The notes: generated from the letters alone by a model not told the origin. Shown: positions 9,620-20,195, counted from the first letter of the stretch. The stretch: 29,500 bases of DNA from Glandiceps talaboti (GCF_964340395.1 NC_135561.1:3471501-3501000), one strand, 5' to 3'. A program made the numbers and translations.

Positions 9620-9735
9620 TTTATTTATTTATTTGTTGATGCTTTACTATCTCTTTCAGTTAGTTATCCCCTTGTCACTCGAAGAGTTGGTCATTTAAAT
9701 TTTTGTCATTTGTTCATTTGTTTGTTTGTTTGTTT
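9620..9735. repeat. TTTA and TTTG simple repeats
   Basis: Short (TTTA)n near 9620-9637 and (TTTG)n at 9716-9735. These are simple sequence repeats. Confidence 0.8.
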
Positions 9736-9874
9736 ACATGTATATTTGACTTCAAGTTCTAGTTTGATTACTTTACTTTGATTACTCCTAGTAGTTCCTG
9801 ATAATTCTGGATTTTAGTACATAACCTCTGCTTTTTTGTAACCCTTTTCTTTCATGCTTATGTTACACTAACAC

Positions 9875-10126
9875 AAGTCCCTTGGAAGATGAGATTTTTT
9901 TAGTCTTAAAATCTTTTAATGTTTTGAGTTTGTTATAAACTTTTAGCTTTTTTATTGTCCTCACTTTTAAACATATTTTTCCAAGTTAGTCTCTGGGCTT
10001 AGGCAACCAGCGGACTGTTTTAAAAGTACTCACTCATGATCAGGTTACCATTTCAAACAAATGAACACAGATGGATTTTTAAACAATTTTATTCAAATAA
10101 TGAGTAAAAACAGCCCGGAGACTTGA
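9875..10126 (+). mobile_element. dispersed repeat family A, copy 1
   Basis: Shares an ordered series of blocks with 24239-24495 in the same orientation: AGTCCCTTGG-AGAT, TGTTTTGAGTTTGTTA, GGCTTAGGCA, an ACTGTTT block, CACTCA, GAACACA, TTTTATTCA, and finally GAGACTTGA. The total lengths are similar (252 and 257 bp). Internally, AGTCTCTGGGCT (9988-9999) and AGCCCGGAGACT (10112-10123) form a near-perfect inverted repeat around about 112 bp. The class is unknown; no open frame, so non-autonomous. Confidence 0.65.
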
Positions 10127-11040
10127 GTGAGTCTATGTTTACATTGCAATTTACAGATTTCTCTATCTTTTCAATCCAGCATTGAGCAGAGTTTGAGAGC
10201 ATCATTTCTGCAACACAGGTAAAACAGGTAAACACTACACTTGTCTATACCTTAGTGATGCATAGTTTTAAAGATTGTTCTCTTTGTGGCAATGTGGAAA
10301 AGATGTTTCCATATAAGTAGGAAAAAACTGGCGTACAAGAATTAATGAAATGATGCCATGGATTTCTTTCTACCAACTTGACTATTACTTAGTCTTATTG
10401 GTTACCACAGATAATAACTTAAATCTCAAACAAAGTAAATGTTTGCCTATAGATGTCATAGCACCCCACCCTTCTTGAAAACATAACAACTAGCTAAATG
10501 CTAAGGACAATACAATTTGCTTTAAAAATGTGAATTTCAATTCATTTTACTTTAAGATTTTGAACGTTAGTAAATGTTGGTGTCTGTCCCTAAGACAAGA
10601 GAATTACACCATTTTATGCCGATACAAAGGGACCTGCAATTATAGACAGCTATTATAAATTTATCAATTTTATGATATGTACCTTGTAAATTCTTTTTTT
10701 TTTTAAATACTAATTATAATCAAATGTTGTCTTACACTTGTAAACAGGAACTGTAAGTTTGTAACTGGCAATGTGGCTATATACTGTCTGCAGTTAAACT
10801 TCTTGTGTTTTTATAGAGGTGAAATTTTGTAGAATGTGTCATAACCTATTCTACCATAGTTTGATGAGAGGTTACTGAAATGAAGAGTAGAACAATAAAG
10901 GCTATGATAGCTCATAATGGTGTTCACCTTTGAACTCAATTTGATAGCCATTTTGTACATTAAACTAACTATTTCATTAAATGACTATAATCAAGGTTTT
11001 AGGAAATACTACCCGATAGGTCTTTGTTATTTGTCACGTT
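10127..11040. other. non-coding stretch
   Basis: Unique AT-rich sequence. A short T run lies at about 10696-10705. No exon is supported. Confidence 0.45.
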
Positions 11041-11042
11041 TC

Positions 11043-11183
11043 ATCACATTTGCCGTTGGTTTTCTATCTGGAAAAACTGATCTGTGTAAAAGCCTATCAA
11101 GAAATGAAGGTTTTAGTATATGCCAGTCATGTTTCATTAACTTTCTTGTTGGTTTTCTATCTGGAGAATGATCCTTCTATGCA
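11043..11183. repeat. 93-bp spaced direct repeat
   Basis: GTTGGTTTTCTATCTGGA occurs at 11055 and 11148. Flanks are partly similar (ATTTGCC versus ACTTTCTT before; ACTGATC versus ATGATCC after). An 84-codon plus frame across it is Phe/Leu/Ile-rich and not convincing. Confidence 0.7.
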
Positions 11184-12150
11184 AAATCTGGTAAGACATT
11201 TACAGCCATTGTTGTAATTTCAAGCTCAGTGATACAGGTAATACATGTATCCTGATGAATTATTTTATATATTTTTTTTTTAAAAATAGACACAAAGTAA
11301 ACTTTATTAAAACACAGAATGTGAAGAAAAAAATATGCATAAGCATCAGTCAGCAGAAAAATACAGCAAAAAAACATATACAGTGTATACAAATTAATGT
11401 ACTCTTAGTAAGAGGAATTGTACTCACTTTATGCATGAGACTAATTTTTAAACTAATCTAGTGATAATGATTTGATGCAAAACTGACACATGTTCAGTAT
11501 TTGGCTAAGACAACCTGACTGGCACCGTAAACACATCAATTTTACTTTCATCTCTTCTCTTTAAAGTCTTCAATCCAATTATATAGCCACCTTGAGACTA
11601 ACAATCAATGTGGGGTTGCATAACCAAACCAAAGATAGATAGTACAGTATACAGGTATATGAGGAATGGATGTATCTGATGGGTTGGGTCTGGTAATGTG
11701 GTATCTACAAATACTATACACAGTAATAATGGAATTTAAACAGTCATTTATTTATTTATTTCCTGAAATAAATGCAGTCACTTTTGTAATGTGAATCTAT
11801 TTACCACCCACAAAAAAGCAGTTATTCATTTGCTTGCTCATGGTGAGCAGGAATGAGAGACAAGGTTCAAGCACTTCATGTAGGGTCTATGGTTCAAGCA
11901 AAGACATACAATGAAATTAGTAAATGTTCATGGTAACAATGTAATTAGTGCTGATAATGTATCAAAAGCATAAACACCACATGAGCCAGGACTCCATAAC
12001 TCCAAATCCCAAATCTCAGACCACCAATCAAGAAATAGAATATGCTACATGTTATCACTGTAGAGTATGACATCAGTGTTACATACTTCATATCTGTCAT
12101 AGATAAAAACAAACTAATGAAAGCATCACCTGAATCTACATCACAGGCTT
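11184..12150. other. non-coding stretch with a hairpin
   Basis: No gene is supported. At 11833-11851 CTTGCTCA-TGG-TGAGCAGG forms an 8-bp stem (one G-T pair) with a 3-nt loop. ATTTATTT repeats lie at about 11745-11761. Confidence 0.45.
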
Positions 12151-12153
12151 TCG

Positions 12154-12243
12154 CTATTGTTTTTGTATCAGCTGTATTGTTGCTTTTACTATACAGAGTG
12201 GCGTTTCTTCTTCACTGTCTATGCTTTTCCCTAATTTTGACAT
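12154..12243 (-). CDS. short protein-like frame, possible first exon
   Basis: On the minus strand ATG (12243-12241) follows CAGACA. The frame reads MSKLGKSIDSEEETPLCI up to a donor-like ATA|GTAAAA at 12189, or continues to a stop (KQ-TAG) for 29 residues. Upstream an acceptor-like GACTTCAG sits just before the ATG. The acidic SEEET patch is unlike chance frames. The opposite strand holds a 102-codon hydrophobic frame (12042-12350), likely its shadow, although a membrane-segment protein cannot be excluded. Confidence 0.2.
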   Translation of the reverse strand: MSKLGKSIDSEEETPLCIVKATIQLIQKQ

Positions 12244-12529
12244 TGTCTGAAGTCTTTCCTAATAGTTCACTTCATTCAAGCAAACAAACACACCAGTGTT
12301 TTTTCATGGGTTGTATATGTTCTTGCTTTATTTCACAATACATGTACTAATTTCACTTTGACTATCTGATACAATCCAATAGCTCTTTCCATGAATATTT
12401 TTTCCTCTCTCTTCTTTTTAAAGGACACCTGAAAATCTTTACCCTTAAAAAGTTAATAGCTTTTTGATCATTCATACTTTCATATGTGATTGTTTTCTGT
12501 GGTAAAAGGTTATATTTTAAGTTATAGCC

Positions 12530-12660
12530 AATATCACATCGTCGCAAACCACAACCTCTTTTATGGCACCATGCAATACACACCACAACAGGTATTTCGA
12601 AGTTCGCAGAAGAAATAACAGCTCTGGTTTGCGAGAATGCAATATCATTACTCCATAATT
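12530..12660. other. CpG-containing patch open in several frames
   Basis: This patch is richer in CpG and G+C than its flanks. On the minus strand all three frames are open for at least 20 codons. One is a 43-residue frame starting MILHSRKPELLFLLRTSKY. Another runs from about 12658 to 12362, includes WCHKRGCGLRRC and ends in a Lys/Arg-rich tail. I cannot choose a frame, so no CDS is called. Confidence 0.2.
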
Positions 12661-12910
12661 AGAATGTACACTGAAATATGTGTAATTCATAATGCAATCT
12701 TAAACATTGTAAATCCTATATGAATACATGATGTACATGTCTACAACTATACCTGAAGGCTCGTTTTCTACCATCTCTCTCTCCACATATAAATGTACAA
12801 ATTCTATTGAAAATCTAACTAAATCTCCTGATGGGGAAGGAGTAAATAGTGCATGCCAGTAGTAATCCATCACACACTTACAGGCAGTTGTAATTGGTTA
12901 CTTCATTCAG
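12661..12910. other. non-coding stretch
   Basis: No exon or repeat is visible. Confidence 0.4.
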
Positions 12911-12944
12911 TTTTAATACTATAAACTCAACCTCGAGTCTTCAG
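12911..12944 (+). other. possible 34-nt exon
   Basis: It lies between acceptor GTTACTTCATTCAG and donor CAG|GTAAGT, a full consensus. One frame is open (FNTINSTSSLQ, phase 0 at the end); the other two stop at once. No partner exon was linked. Confidence 0.18.
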
Positions 12945-13505
12945 GTAAGTCCTATGAGAACGTGATAACATCATCACATTTATATCGACACTCCTATAAC
13001 ATTATACTACCACTGTCAGTGGTAAGAACGGAATGTTAGTGCTAAAGAAAGCTATCTGACTGTACAGTGGATATAGAGATCATAGAAAATAAGCCCACAT
13101 TGTAAACATTTTTAGTTCTAGACTACCCTAACCTGAAACCATGGGGTTTTTCTTACTGTGACTCAGTGGATAACACATAATATTTTATAGACTACTACAA
13201 TTGCAGTACAAGTCAGTGTAAATTTCAAGGACAGCCTGTGTATTTGTGGAAACCATTGACACTTTGATAAGAAAAGACACAAACTACTCTATTCTTTGAT
13301 GCTAAGACTGGAAACAAGTCTCTGTTTGTTCACAATGAAGTTACCATAAAGTAGTTAGTTTTAACAATACCATATCAAACTGTGGTGTCAACAAGTTCAA
13401 ATTCTTTTACACTAAATAACGTGTATCCTGGCAAATGATGACCAAAGTCACACAATTTTTGCCACAGTTCACAGTAAAAGACACTATTATCCTACAATCT
13501 CAAAC
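12945..13505. other. non-coding stretch before the GTAT array
   Basis: Unique sequence with no supported feature. Confidence 0.45.
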
Positions 13506-13943
13506 TGTATGTATGTATGTATGTATGTATGTATGTATGTATGTATGTATGTATGTATGTATGTATGTATGTATGTATGTATGTATGTATGTATGTATGT
13601 ATGTATGTATGTATGTATGTATGTATGTATGTATGTATGTATGTGTATGTATGTATGTATGTATGTATGTATGTATGTTTGTTTGTAGATGTATGTATGT
13701 ATGTATGTATGTATGTATGTATGTATGTATGTATGTATGTATGTTTGTTTGTAGATGTATGTATGTATGTATGTATGTATGTATGTATGTATGTATGTAT
13801 GTATGTATGTATGTATGTATGTATGTATGTATGTATGTATGTATGTATGTATGTATGTATGTATGTGTGTGTGTGTATGTATGTTTGTTTGTAGATGTAT
13901 GTATGTATGTATGTATGTATGTATGTGTGTGTATGTATGTATG

Positions 13944-13982
<39 letters not shown>

Positions 13983-14037
13983 ATGTATGTATGTATGTAT
14001 GTATGTATGTATGTATGTATGTATGTATGTATGTATG

Positions 14038-14067
<30 letters not shown>
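13506..14067. repeat. 562-bp (GTAT)n microsatellite with interruptions
   Basis: Almost pure GTAT units. The first about 137 bp are uninterrupted. The element TTTGTTTGTAGATGTATG recurs three times (GTAGATG at 13685, 13751 and 13891), showing that an interrupted block was itself duplicated. (GT)n tracts lie at 13866-13875, 13926-13931 and 13944-13967. All long frames here translate as CMYV or HTYI repeats and are not genes. Confidence 0.98.
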
Positions 14068-14069
<2 letters not shown>

Positions 14070-15096
14070 AATTTAACAAACTAAATGTAAGTGACCGTTG
14101 TTGTCAATTGTGTATAAATACTATGCCATACTGTTAATATGTCCTTCCTGTTTTGGTAATTCCAATCCGTTTCCTTTTTATATCGTTTTTTTTTTCATGT
14201 TTATTTGGGATTTTTGTTTGGTTGTTTTTTGGTGTTGTTTTTGTTGTTCTATTTAATATCTGTGTACATAATGTCCTTCTTTACACATTTTGAATGAAAT
14301 AAAATATACTGTGTACTAGTACACTTGTCTAAGTCTGAGTTCTAACTAAGATCTATAGAGCTACAACAGGTGGCAAAGTACATCAATATAGAGTGACGTC
14401 AATCTCTAAGTAATGAAAGTATAAATGGTTGTACTTTTAAAGTCTTTTCAACTGACAGTGATACACATAATGTATTTGGCTTGATGTCAATGCTTCACAA
14501 CAACAGAACTATTACTTTAGATTCCCATTCCACCTACGACTTTAGGAGTTCAAAGATAGCCATGCATAACAACAAAAAACAAAGTTTACAGTCTTCTTAA
14601 CTCCATCATGTCAATAGGTATGCACTATTGTTGTTTATAGTGAATATACATATATTTACATTAGTGACTACATGTCGGACAAACAACATTTTTTCGATTT
14701 AAAGAACATTACAGCAATTATCATCATTCTTTTTTACTTTAAAATCGTTTGATTGCTCCCGGAGGAAAACCAAAATAACTTTATGCTGAATTAGACAATA
14801 GAAGCAAGTACCATAAAAGTGAACGCTATTACTTGCATTCATTTCCTACAAGAGTTGCACACAAATACAGATACTTAATGGTGAGTAGTACTGTACCTAT
14901 CCATTTTAATTTTGCTAATAGTCATTTCAAGAGATTCTTTTGTCAACCACCATAACAATTCCCTTTCATTACACAACATTCAAATTTTCAGTACTTGGGG
15001 TAGGTACTACATTACTGACCTACAATACCAGCTGCAATCATTGTGTGTTAGCAACTAGCATGTTTAACTGCTATACAAGTATATTTACCATTCATA
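14068..15096. other. non-coding stretch
   Basis: A T/G-rich tract lies at 14184-14250. A full CRE/ATF palindrome TGACGTCA is at 14394-14401. AATAAA is present near 14299 (plus strand). No exon is supported. Confidence 0.45.
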
Positions 15097-15133
15097 CCTT
15101 TAGTCTAGTTCCTATACGGTATCGTTACGATTT
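15097..15133 (+). repeat. dispersed repeat family D, copy 1
   Basis: About 37 bp matches 21921-21955 (TAGTCTAGTTCCT, then CGGTAT-GTTACGATTT) with two substitutions and a 2-base indel. Flanks diverge. It is a fragment of an unknown dispersed repeat. Confidence 0.55.
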
Positions 15134-15498
15134 ACACTTAGTTTGAGACCATGTTGGCATCCAGGCTATCATGCCCTATACTTTCACTTTGCTTACATTG
15201 TCGAATTCTGTATAAGAGAGAATAGTCAGGTACCCAAAATGTTGGCTTAGCTGTCTGTATGCTATGTAGTGTGTTTTTTTTTAATCTTATTTTTTAATTT
15301 AAAAAAAACCCATTGTATTCCATTTTCATTACATGCTTTGTATGTGATTACATTATCAAAGTTATCGCTATGGTGACAGCTTTGTTGTCATGAGCTACAT
15401 TAAAAAAATACAGTAACTAAAGCGATTGTTTTTGTTCATACTTGATGTGCCATTTTTTATATACATTTCTTTTAAGATTTCTTTGCACTTTATTTCAG
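15134..15498. other. non-coding stretch
   Basis: A facing T-run and A-run pair lies at about 15271-15308. A 24-codon frame (15153, MLASRLSCPILS...) is too short to call. Confidence 0.4.
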
Positions 15499-15668
15499 AC
15501 TTTACTGAAGAGATGACATGTATGGAACAATCGATAGGATTGGAAGGGAGGTGGACGAGTGTTGTCATGACGATAAACAACTTTTTCATATCACTGATAC
15601 GTTCAAAGTTTTCACAAAGAAATATTGCTAATTTCCTGACTTTGCCTGTAGCTATACAGTGTATCTAG
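15499..15668 (+). CDS. possible terminal exon, unknown protein
   Basis: A good acceptor (GCACTTTATTTCAG) is followed by an open frame to TAG at 15666-15668. It reads FTEEMTCMEQSIGLEGRW, TSVVMTINNFFISLIRSK, then NIANFLTLPVAIQCI. The first part has better codons and more charged residues than chance frames. The segment is moderately CpG-rich. The minus strand is also open (15395-15589), so the strand is not certain. No family is recognised. Confidence 0.25.
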
Positions 15669-16049
15669 ATAATAACTCAGAAATTCATGTGTTTTTTTTC
15701 AGATTTCAGTTTTATCTAGCAGGCTCTTCAGCAACTTGACAGACAGAAATAATTACTACAATAACTACTTGGTCTCAAAGGATAAATGCTACTAAGATAA
15801 GAAGCATGTGTAAGATAAAGAGGAACAATTGTTATATTTCAAACCAAACATGTTTTTGATATCAGTATATTGATTCGTGACCAAGCTATCTATGATTTTC
15901 GTGAATACATCATTGTATGAAAATAATAAAAGGCATACGGTGAGATAAAATATATTCAAAATATGAATTCACAAGATAAGTTATTCATCATATATTATAT
16001 ATTTTGGTGAAGCGAAAGGAAAATTTCTGTAAATGGACAATAAAGTTAT
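15669..16049 (+). mobile_element. possible 3' end of a retroposed element
   Basis: The stretch before the (ATTCT)n run ends in GGAAAATTTCTGTAAATGGA then CAATAAAGTTAT. A conserved-looking AATAAA-type end directly followed by a short tandem tail is typical of LINE- or SINE-like 3' ends. No coding part or promoter box is seen, and the 5' limit is unknown. Confidence 0.35.
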
Positions 16050-16096
16050 ATTCTATTCTATTCTATTCTATTCTATTCTATTCTATTCTATTCTAT
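16050..16096. repeat. (ATTCT)n pentanucleotide repeat
   Basis: About nine perfect ATTCT units, immediately downstream of an AATAAA-containing segment. Confidence 0.97.
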
Positions 16097-17078
16097 CAAT
16101 ATTTTCTTTCATGTTTTTGTTAGGAACTAAAATGTATTATTAAAGTCATTTTACAGGGTTCAAAAACAAATCTATACTACCATCCTTGAAAATGTTCATC
16201 ATGTCGGTACAATGTAGTACTATATAACAGTTCTGATCGTTTCTTGCAGGTAATTACAATGTTTTGGTTGTGTGACAAGAACCTTTACAGTACTTAATCT
16301 ATGCTGCATTTTAAGAGAAACTATGCAGGTTTATTAAATTTCCCCCTTTCTGTTACTGGCTTCCACAAACTTTAGCAATTTACACAAATTTATAGATTTA
16401 TTAATTCAAACTTTTTTAGTCAAATGAACTCAAACTGACATTTTACAGTTTGAAGAAGAATACTGGAACTGAAACAGCTAAATTTCATATTTTATCTCTT
16501 GTATGTATATATAAATAAAAGTAAGTCAATTCTTTAGAAACCCTGGGAACCAGAATGATTAAACGATACATATTTCATTAACATGTTATCTCTAGTGACT
16601 TTCTTCTATACAAAATTGAATTTTAAAATTTAAACTTATAAGTTTTTATTTCATTAATATCATTTCAGTGACACACATCCCAGAAAAAATGTGATTGATT
16701 TCAGTGACATGTTTATTTTATCGAATCATTACAATCTATAAAGTTGGTCATTATCTATGTTTTAATAGACATTTATGTAATTATAAAATAGAAAACACAT
16801 TGCCTTAATCATTATCTTTGTACGCCTATAGCTTTATTCTGCTTTTGTTTTCTATAATGATATAATTTCCTTCTTTTTAGGTTTGATTTATTTATCATAT
16901 AACCCAAAGATGTCATCTTTATTTAATTGTAGTAATGAATTATTCTACATGACACAGATAAAGCCTTGCATACATTATGTGATGATAGAATTAATATATG
17001 TATGAAATAGACATCCACTGACTGTATTATAATCTATTATCATCTAGATTTCATCTATCTCCATAATTCTGCTGAGGG
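16097..17078. other. non-coding AT-rich stretch
   Basis: Very AT-rich; no exon or repeat is supported. Confidence 0.5.
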
Positions 17079-17281
17079 TAAACAACTCCATTCTGTTAGA
17101 GTACACAATTTCTTTGTTAATTCTGACAGAGTAAACAATTTCTTTGTTAATTCTGACAGGGTAAACAATTTCTCTGGTAATTCTGACAGAGTAAACAATT
17201 TCTCTGGTAATTCTGACAGGGTAAACAATTTCTCTGGTAATTCTGACAGAGTAAACAACTTCTCTGTAATTGTCAGAAAAT
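17079..17281. repeat. 30-bp minisatellite, about 6.5 copies
   Basis: Units of GTAAACAATTTCT(C/T)TGGT then AATTCTGACAG(G/A) start at 17101, 17131, 17161, 17191, 17221 and 17251, with degraded edges. Two subtypes (CTTTGTT and CTCTGGT) form adjacent blocks; within the second, final G and A alternate. That suggests expansion of a 60-bp dimer. A 67-codon minus frame repeating FTLSELPEKL is a by-product of the 30-bp period. Confidence 0.95.
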
Positions 17282-18369
17282 AAACAACTTCAACATAATC
17301 ACTCTTTCAGCCCACTGAAAAAATCAGAAAAGTGAAGACTTGGTGTAAAATAAGCTGATGTCGATATTAATTCTAATTTTCTAATAAAATATTATTCCCA
17401 GATGTTTTCTTTTTTCAGCCAAGGAAAATATGAATAACATAAGGGGCTTTGTCACTACAAGTTGGAGACAAGTAATGAAAAACTTACCATGAATTATGTC
17501 AAGTATTTTCAGGCTGATACAAGAAAACTTGTGATGAACAATGTGAGGCTTGTTTATTTAATATACAAAAGTAAACTATCTCAGATCTGGCATTGAAGAT
17601 CTGGTGGAACAGAAATTTGTAGGAAAAATCCAAAGCTCAAGATATATCAAATAGGGCTATCACTTACAACAGTCAGTCATTGGCGACTGCTGGAAAACTA
17701 ACAGACTATGAAAATTTAAAAACCAGAAAAAATTAAAAATTTAGATTGCCCTTCCAGCTGCTGTCTTTATTTCATAATAATCCTAAACTGATACTGTGGG
17801 CTATTTTGTTAATGATCAAATTTAAGAAAGTAGTTGGAGGAAATATTTAAGTTTTATATCAGCATTATTGTAGGATTTGTGATTCATGGCTGTGAATAAA
17901 ATCTGCTGGATTCAAAGATAAAATATGGCACAATTTTAGAAGGCCTAGTGATTGAACCTATTTCATCATACAGGGTTGAGGAGATAGGAGAGAATAGCGC
18001 CCTCACTGGCCATTCTGAGAACAAACGAAACAGACATGTACCAGTGCTATTGATGCAACCTATAGGGTGAGCCGTTTCTATGTTTCTCTTGATATGACCA
18101 ACTTTTTATTACTTTGATTGCACAAATATTTTTTTAATTGACCAGATTAGAAAATATCTCAATGTCACTAATGGTGACATGACAAGTATGTATATGGGTG
18201 AAAATTATCATTTATCATAATAAGACATTTCAACCAAATAAATGGTTCACAGTTTCCTTCTGACTTCACCTGTCATATCTAAGGCACCAAGGCTGTTGAT
18301 AGTATGATTATGAATTGAAAGTATCACCATCATGTAACACACATACATTTTTTAATCTATTTTCTATCC
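17282..18369. other. non-coding stretch with a repeat-like patch
   Basis: Near 17997 the motif AGCGCCCTCACTGGC resembles AGCGCCCTCCCTGGC at 22631. It is otherwise unique, with no exon supported. Confidence 0.4.
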
Positions 18370-18445
18370 GTCTAACCATCCCACAAACCCATTATTTTTA
18401 AGGTGTGATGATGAGAAACTTGAAAATAATTAGGGTTGCCCTGAG
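18370..18445 (+). repeat. dispersed repeat family C, copy 1
   Basis: Resembles 22903-22972: an ACC/GACC-rich start, ACCCAT, then TGATGAGAAAC, an A-rich stretch and GTT-CCCT. Similarity is moderate with indels. Confidence 0.4.
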
Positions 18446-19745
18446 TTGATAGGTTTTGGGGCATAATTTCTTTCTGCATGTTAAATAAAAGGTACTCACA
18501 GTATTCTACTTATTGATGTATTATACTTAACCATCACTTGCAATTGAGTGAACTCAAACCTGGTATTAGGATATAAATTTATAACTTATCCAATGACGTA
18601 ATTTATTATACATATCAGAAAATATACAGGAACTCCCTACTATGCAATCAGCAGTTCTAACAATGCCAGAAGACAATTGTAATGTCATAGAAAGCATGCA
18701 TCGACATTAACATACTAGAATATTTTGAATGATTTTGTAAGTTTTTTCACTTGAGTAAAAAGCTTATAAACTCAGCTTGCGTCACTTTAAACTATTATCA
18801 CTCCTAGGAAGTACAACGAAATCTACCTTCTAGCTAAAATGTGATTGATTATGTGTGGACTACAACATATAAAAGTCAATTTACAAAGGAAACCCTGAAG
18901 GCAAGTACAGTTTTACTCAACAAACACATCTTTCATTTGTATGTATTTCCTATGAAGTCAACAATATGTGCAAAATTTGATTCTAATTTGTCTCTGGACT
19001 TTATATCAATTTGTGTTTTCTAAAAACATAAACATTTTAACCTTCACAGTTTCAACTTAACATTTACTTTTATAAACCTTGCCTTACCACAATAGAACAA
19101 TAATGTCACTCTCTTTATGATAACATTACAAATACTAAATATAATATAAACTGAATATTATAGAAAATGGTTCTATTTTAGAAAGATTGTCTGTTATGTA
19201 ATATTTACCTTGGGGATATATTTTCCCCTATTTCTTTCTCCCAGTAGATGATTTCAAAATGAAATTTTATCGTACGAGTTGCCATAGAAACTTTCTTACG
19301 CACATCAATTGTACCTTTCTTAAATATATGATGCCATGCCATTTAAACCATAATACGCCAACCTTATACATTTCAACAATTATATTAGCAAGGCTGAAAA
19401 ATTCAAACTTATTGAAAAAGTCTAGTACTGTGTCAAATAAACTGTGTATTCAGGTCCAGTCACATTTATCAATTCCATTTTTTTCAGAAGATGAAACAGA
19501 ATTCTGATATAATGCAATGTCTGAATTTTTCCAAACAAAAAGAAATATGTTATTCCTTCTAAGAATGGAAATCAGTCTTTCTCATGAAGAATGTATCTAT
19601 TATATAAATTACGATGTACATTGTAATCATGATCAAATTTATGTGACATAACAAATTTTTTTGCATTTTTGTATTATTATCGTCTTCTGCACTTGTTGGT
19701 TGTTATTTGATGTCTTCCTTATTCAGAATGTGGATGTTGTTGTTC
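18446..19745. other. non-coding AT-rich stretch
   Basis: Two ATG frames (18841-19023 and 19259-19507) have compositions typical of chance frames. No exon with convincing splice sites. Confidence 0.45.
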
Positions 19746-19773
19746 TTTGTTTGTTTGTTTGTTTGTTTGTTTA
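19746..19773. repeat. (TTTG)n microsatellite
   Basis: Six TTTG units. Confidence 0.9.
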
Positions 19774-19800
19774 CAGTGTACTTGTTTTTCTTATTTTAAT

Positions 19801-19923
19801 ATGGCCCAATTCAGTTTAGGCTCAAATGTGGGTGTGGAAAACAGTCGCCTGACAGAGCTTCGTCCTGAACATAAGAAATCCTATATTACCTTTTATGTCT
19901 CCATTTCTAAGATAAAACTATAA
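19801..19923 (+). CDS. 40-codon frame, doubtful
   Basis: ATG at 19801 (context AATATGG) reads MAQFSLGSNVGVENSRLTEL then RPEHKKSYITFYVSISKIKL and stops. Composition is protein-like. However, the opposite strand of the same segment aligns with part of dispersed repeat family A, and an 11-bp inverted repeat overlaps it. It may be repeat sequence with an accidental frame. Confidence 0.15.
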   Translation: MAQFSLGSNVGVENSRLTELRPEHKKSYITFYVSISKIKL

Positions 19924-19951
19924 AGTGAAAACCTTGCATTGAAGCTCTGTC
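19851..19951. repeat. 11-bp perfect inverted repeat
   Basis: GACAGAGCTTC at 19851-19861 is the exact reverse complement of GAAGCTCTGTC at 19941-19951, with 79 bp between. It could be the ends of a very small transposable element or chance. Confidence 0.5.
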
Positions 19952-20195
19952 TCAGCCTAGCTTATAAAATAATTATGATAAGTTTCTACTCTAATTTTTT
20001 TTAAATCTCAACAATATATTTTATACCAAAACATTTTTTCATAACTGATTTCTATTTGTAGCTCATAAACCTGATAAAAATACTATGCATTATACTAAAT
20101 TATGTTTTGATTTTGTTTTCACTATACTAGTATATCTACTATTTGTACATCTATATTTAGGACATTACCTGACCAAGCTGTATAACATCATTCTG

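Noticed and set aside
10917-11171. 84-codon plus frame
   Set aside because: Phe/Leu/Ile-rich and spans a 93-bp direct repeat; no convincing exon structure.
12042-12350. 102-codon plus frame with hydrophobic stretch, possible membrane protein
   Set aside because: Leu/Phe-rich shadow of an acidic minus frame; no start context or neighbouring exon.
13435-14084. Four overlapping frames of 109-213 codons
   Set aside because: They are translations of the GTAT microsatellite (CMYV or HTYI repeats) and exist on both strands.
17055-17258. 67-codon minus frame repeating FTLSELPEKL
   Set aside because: A product of the 30-bp minisatellite period being divisible by three; no other coding support.
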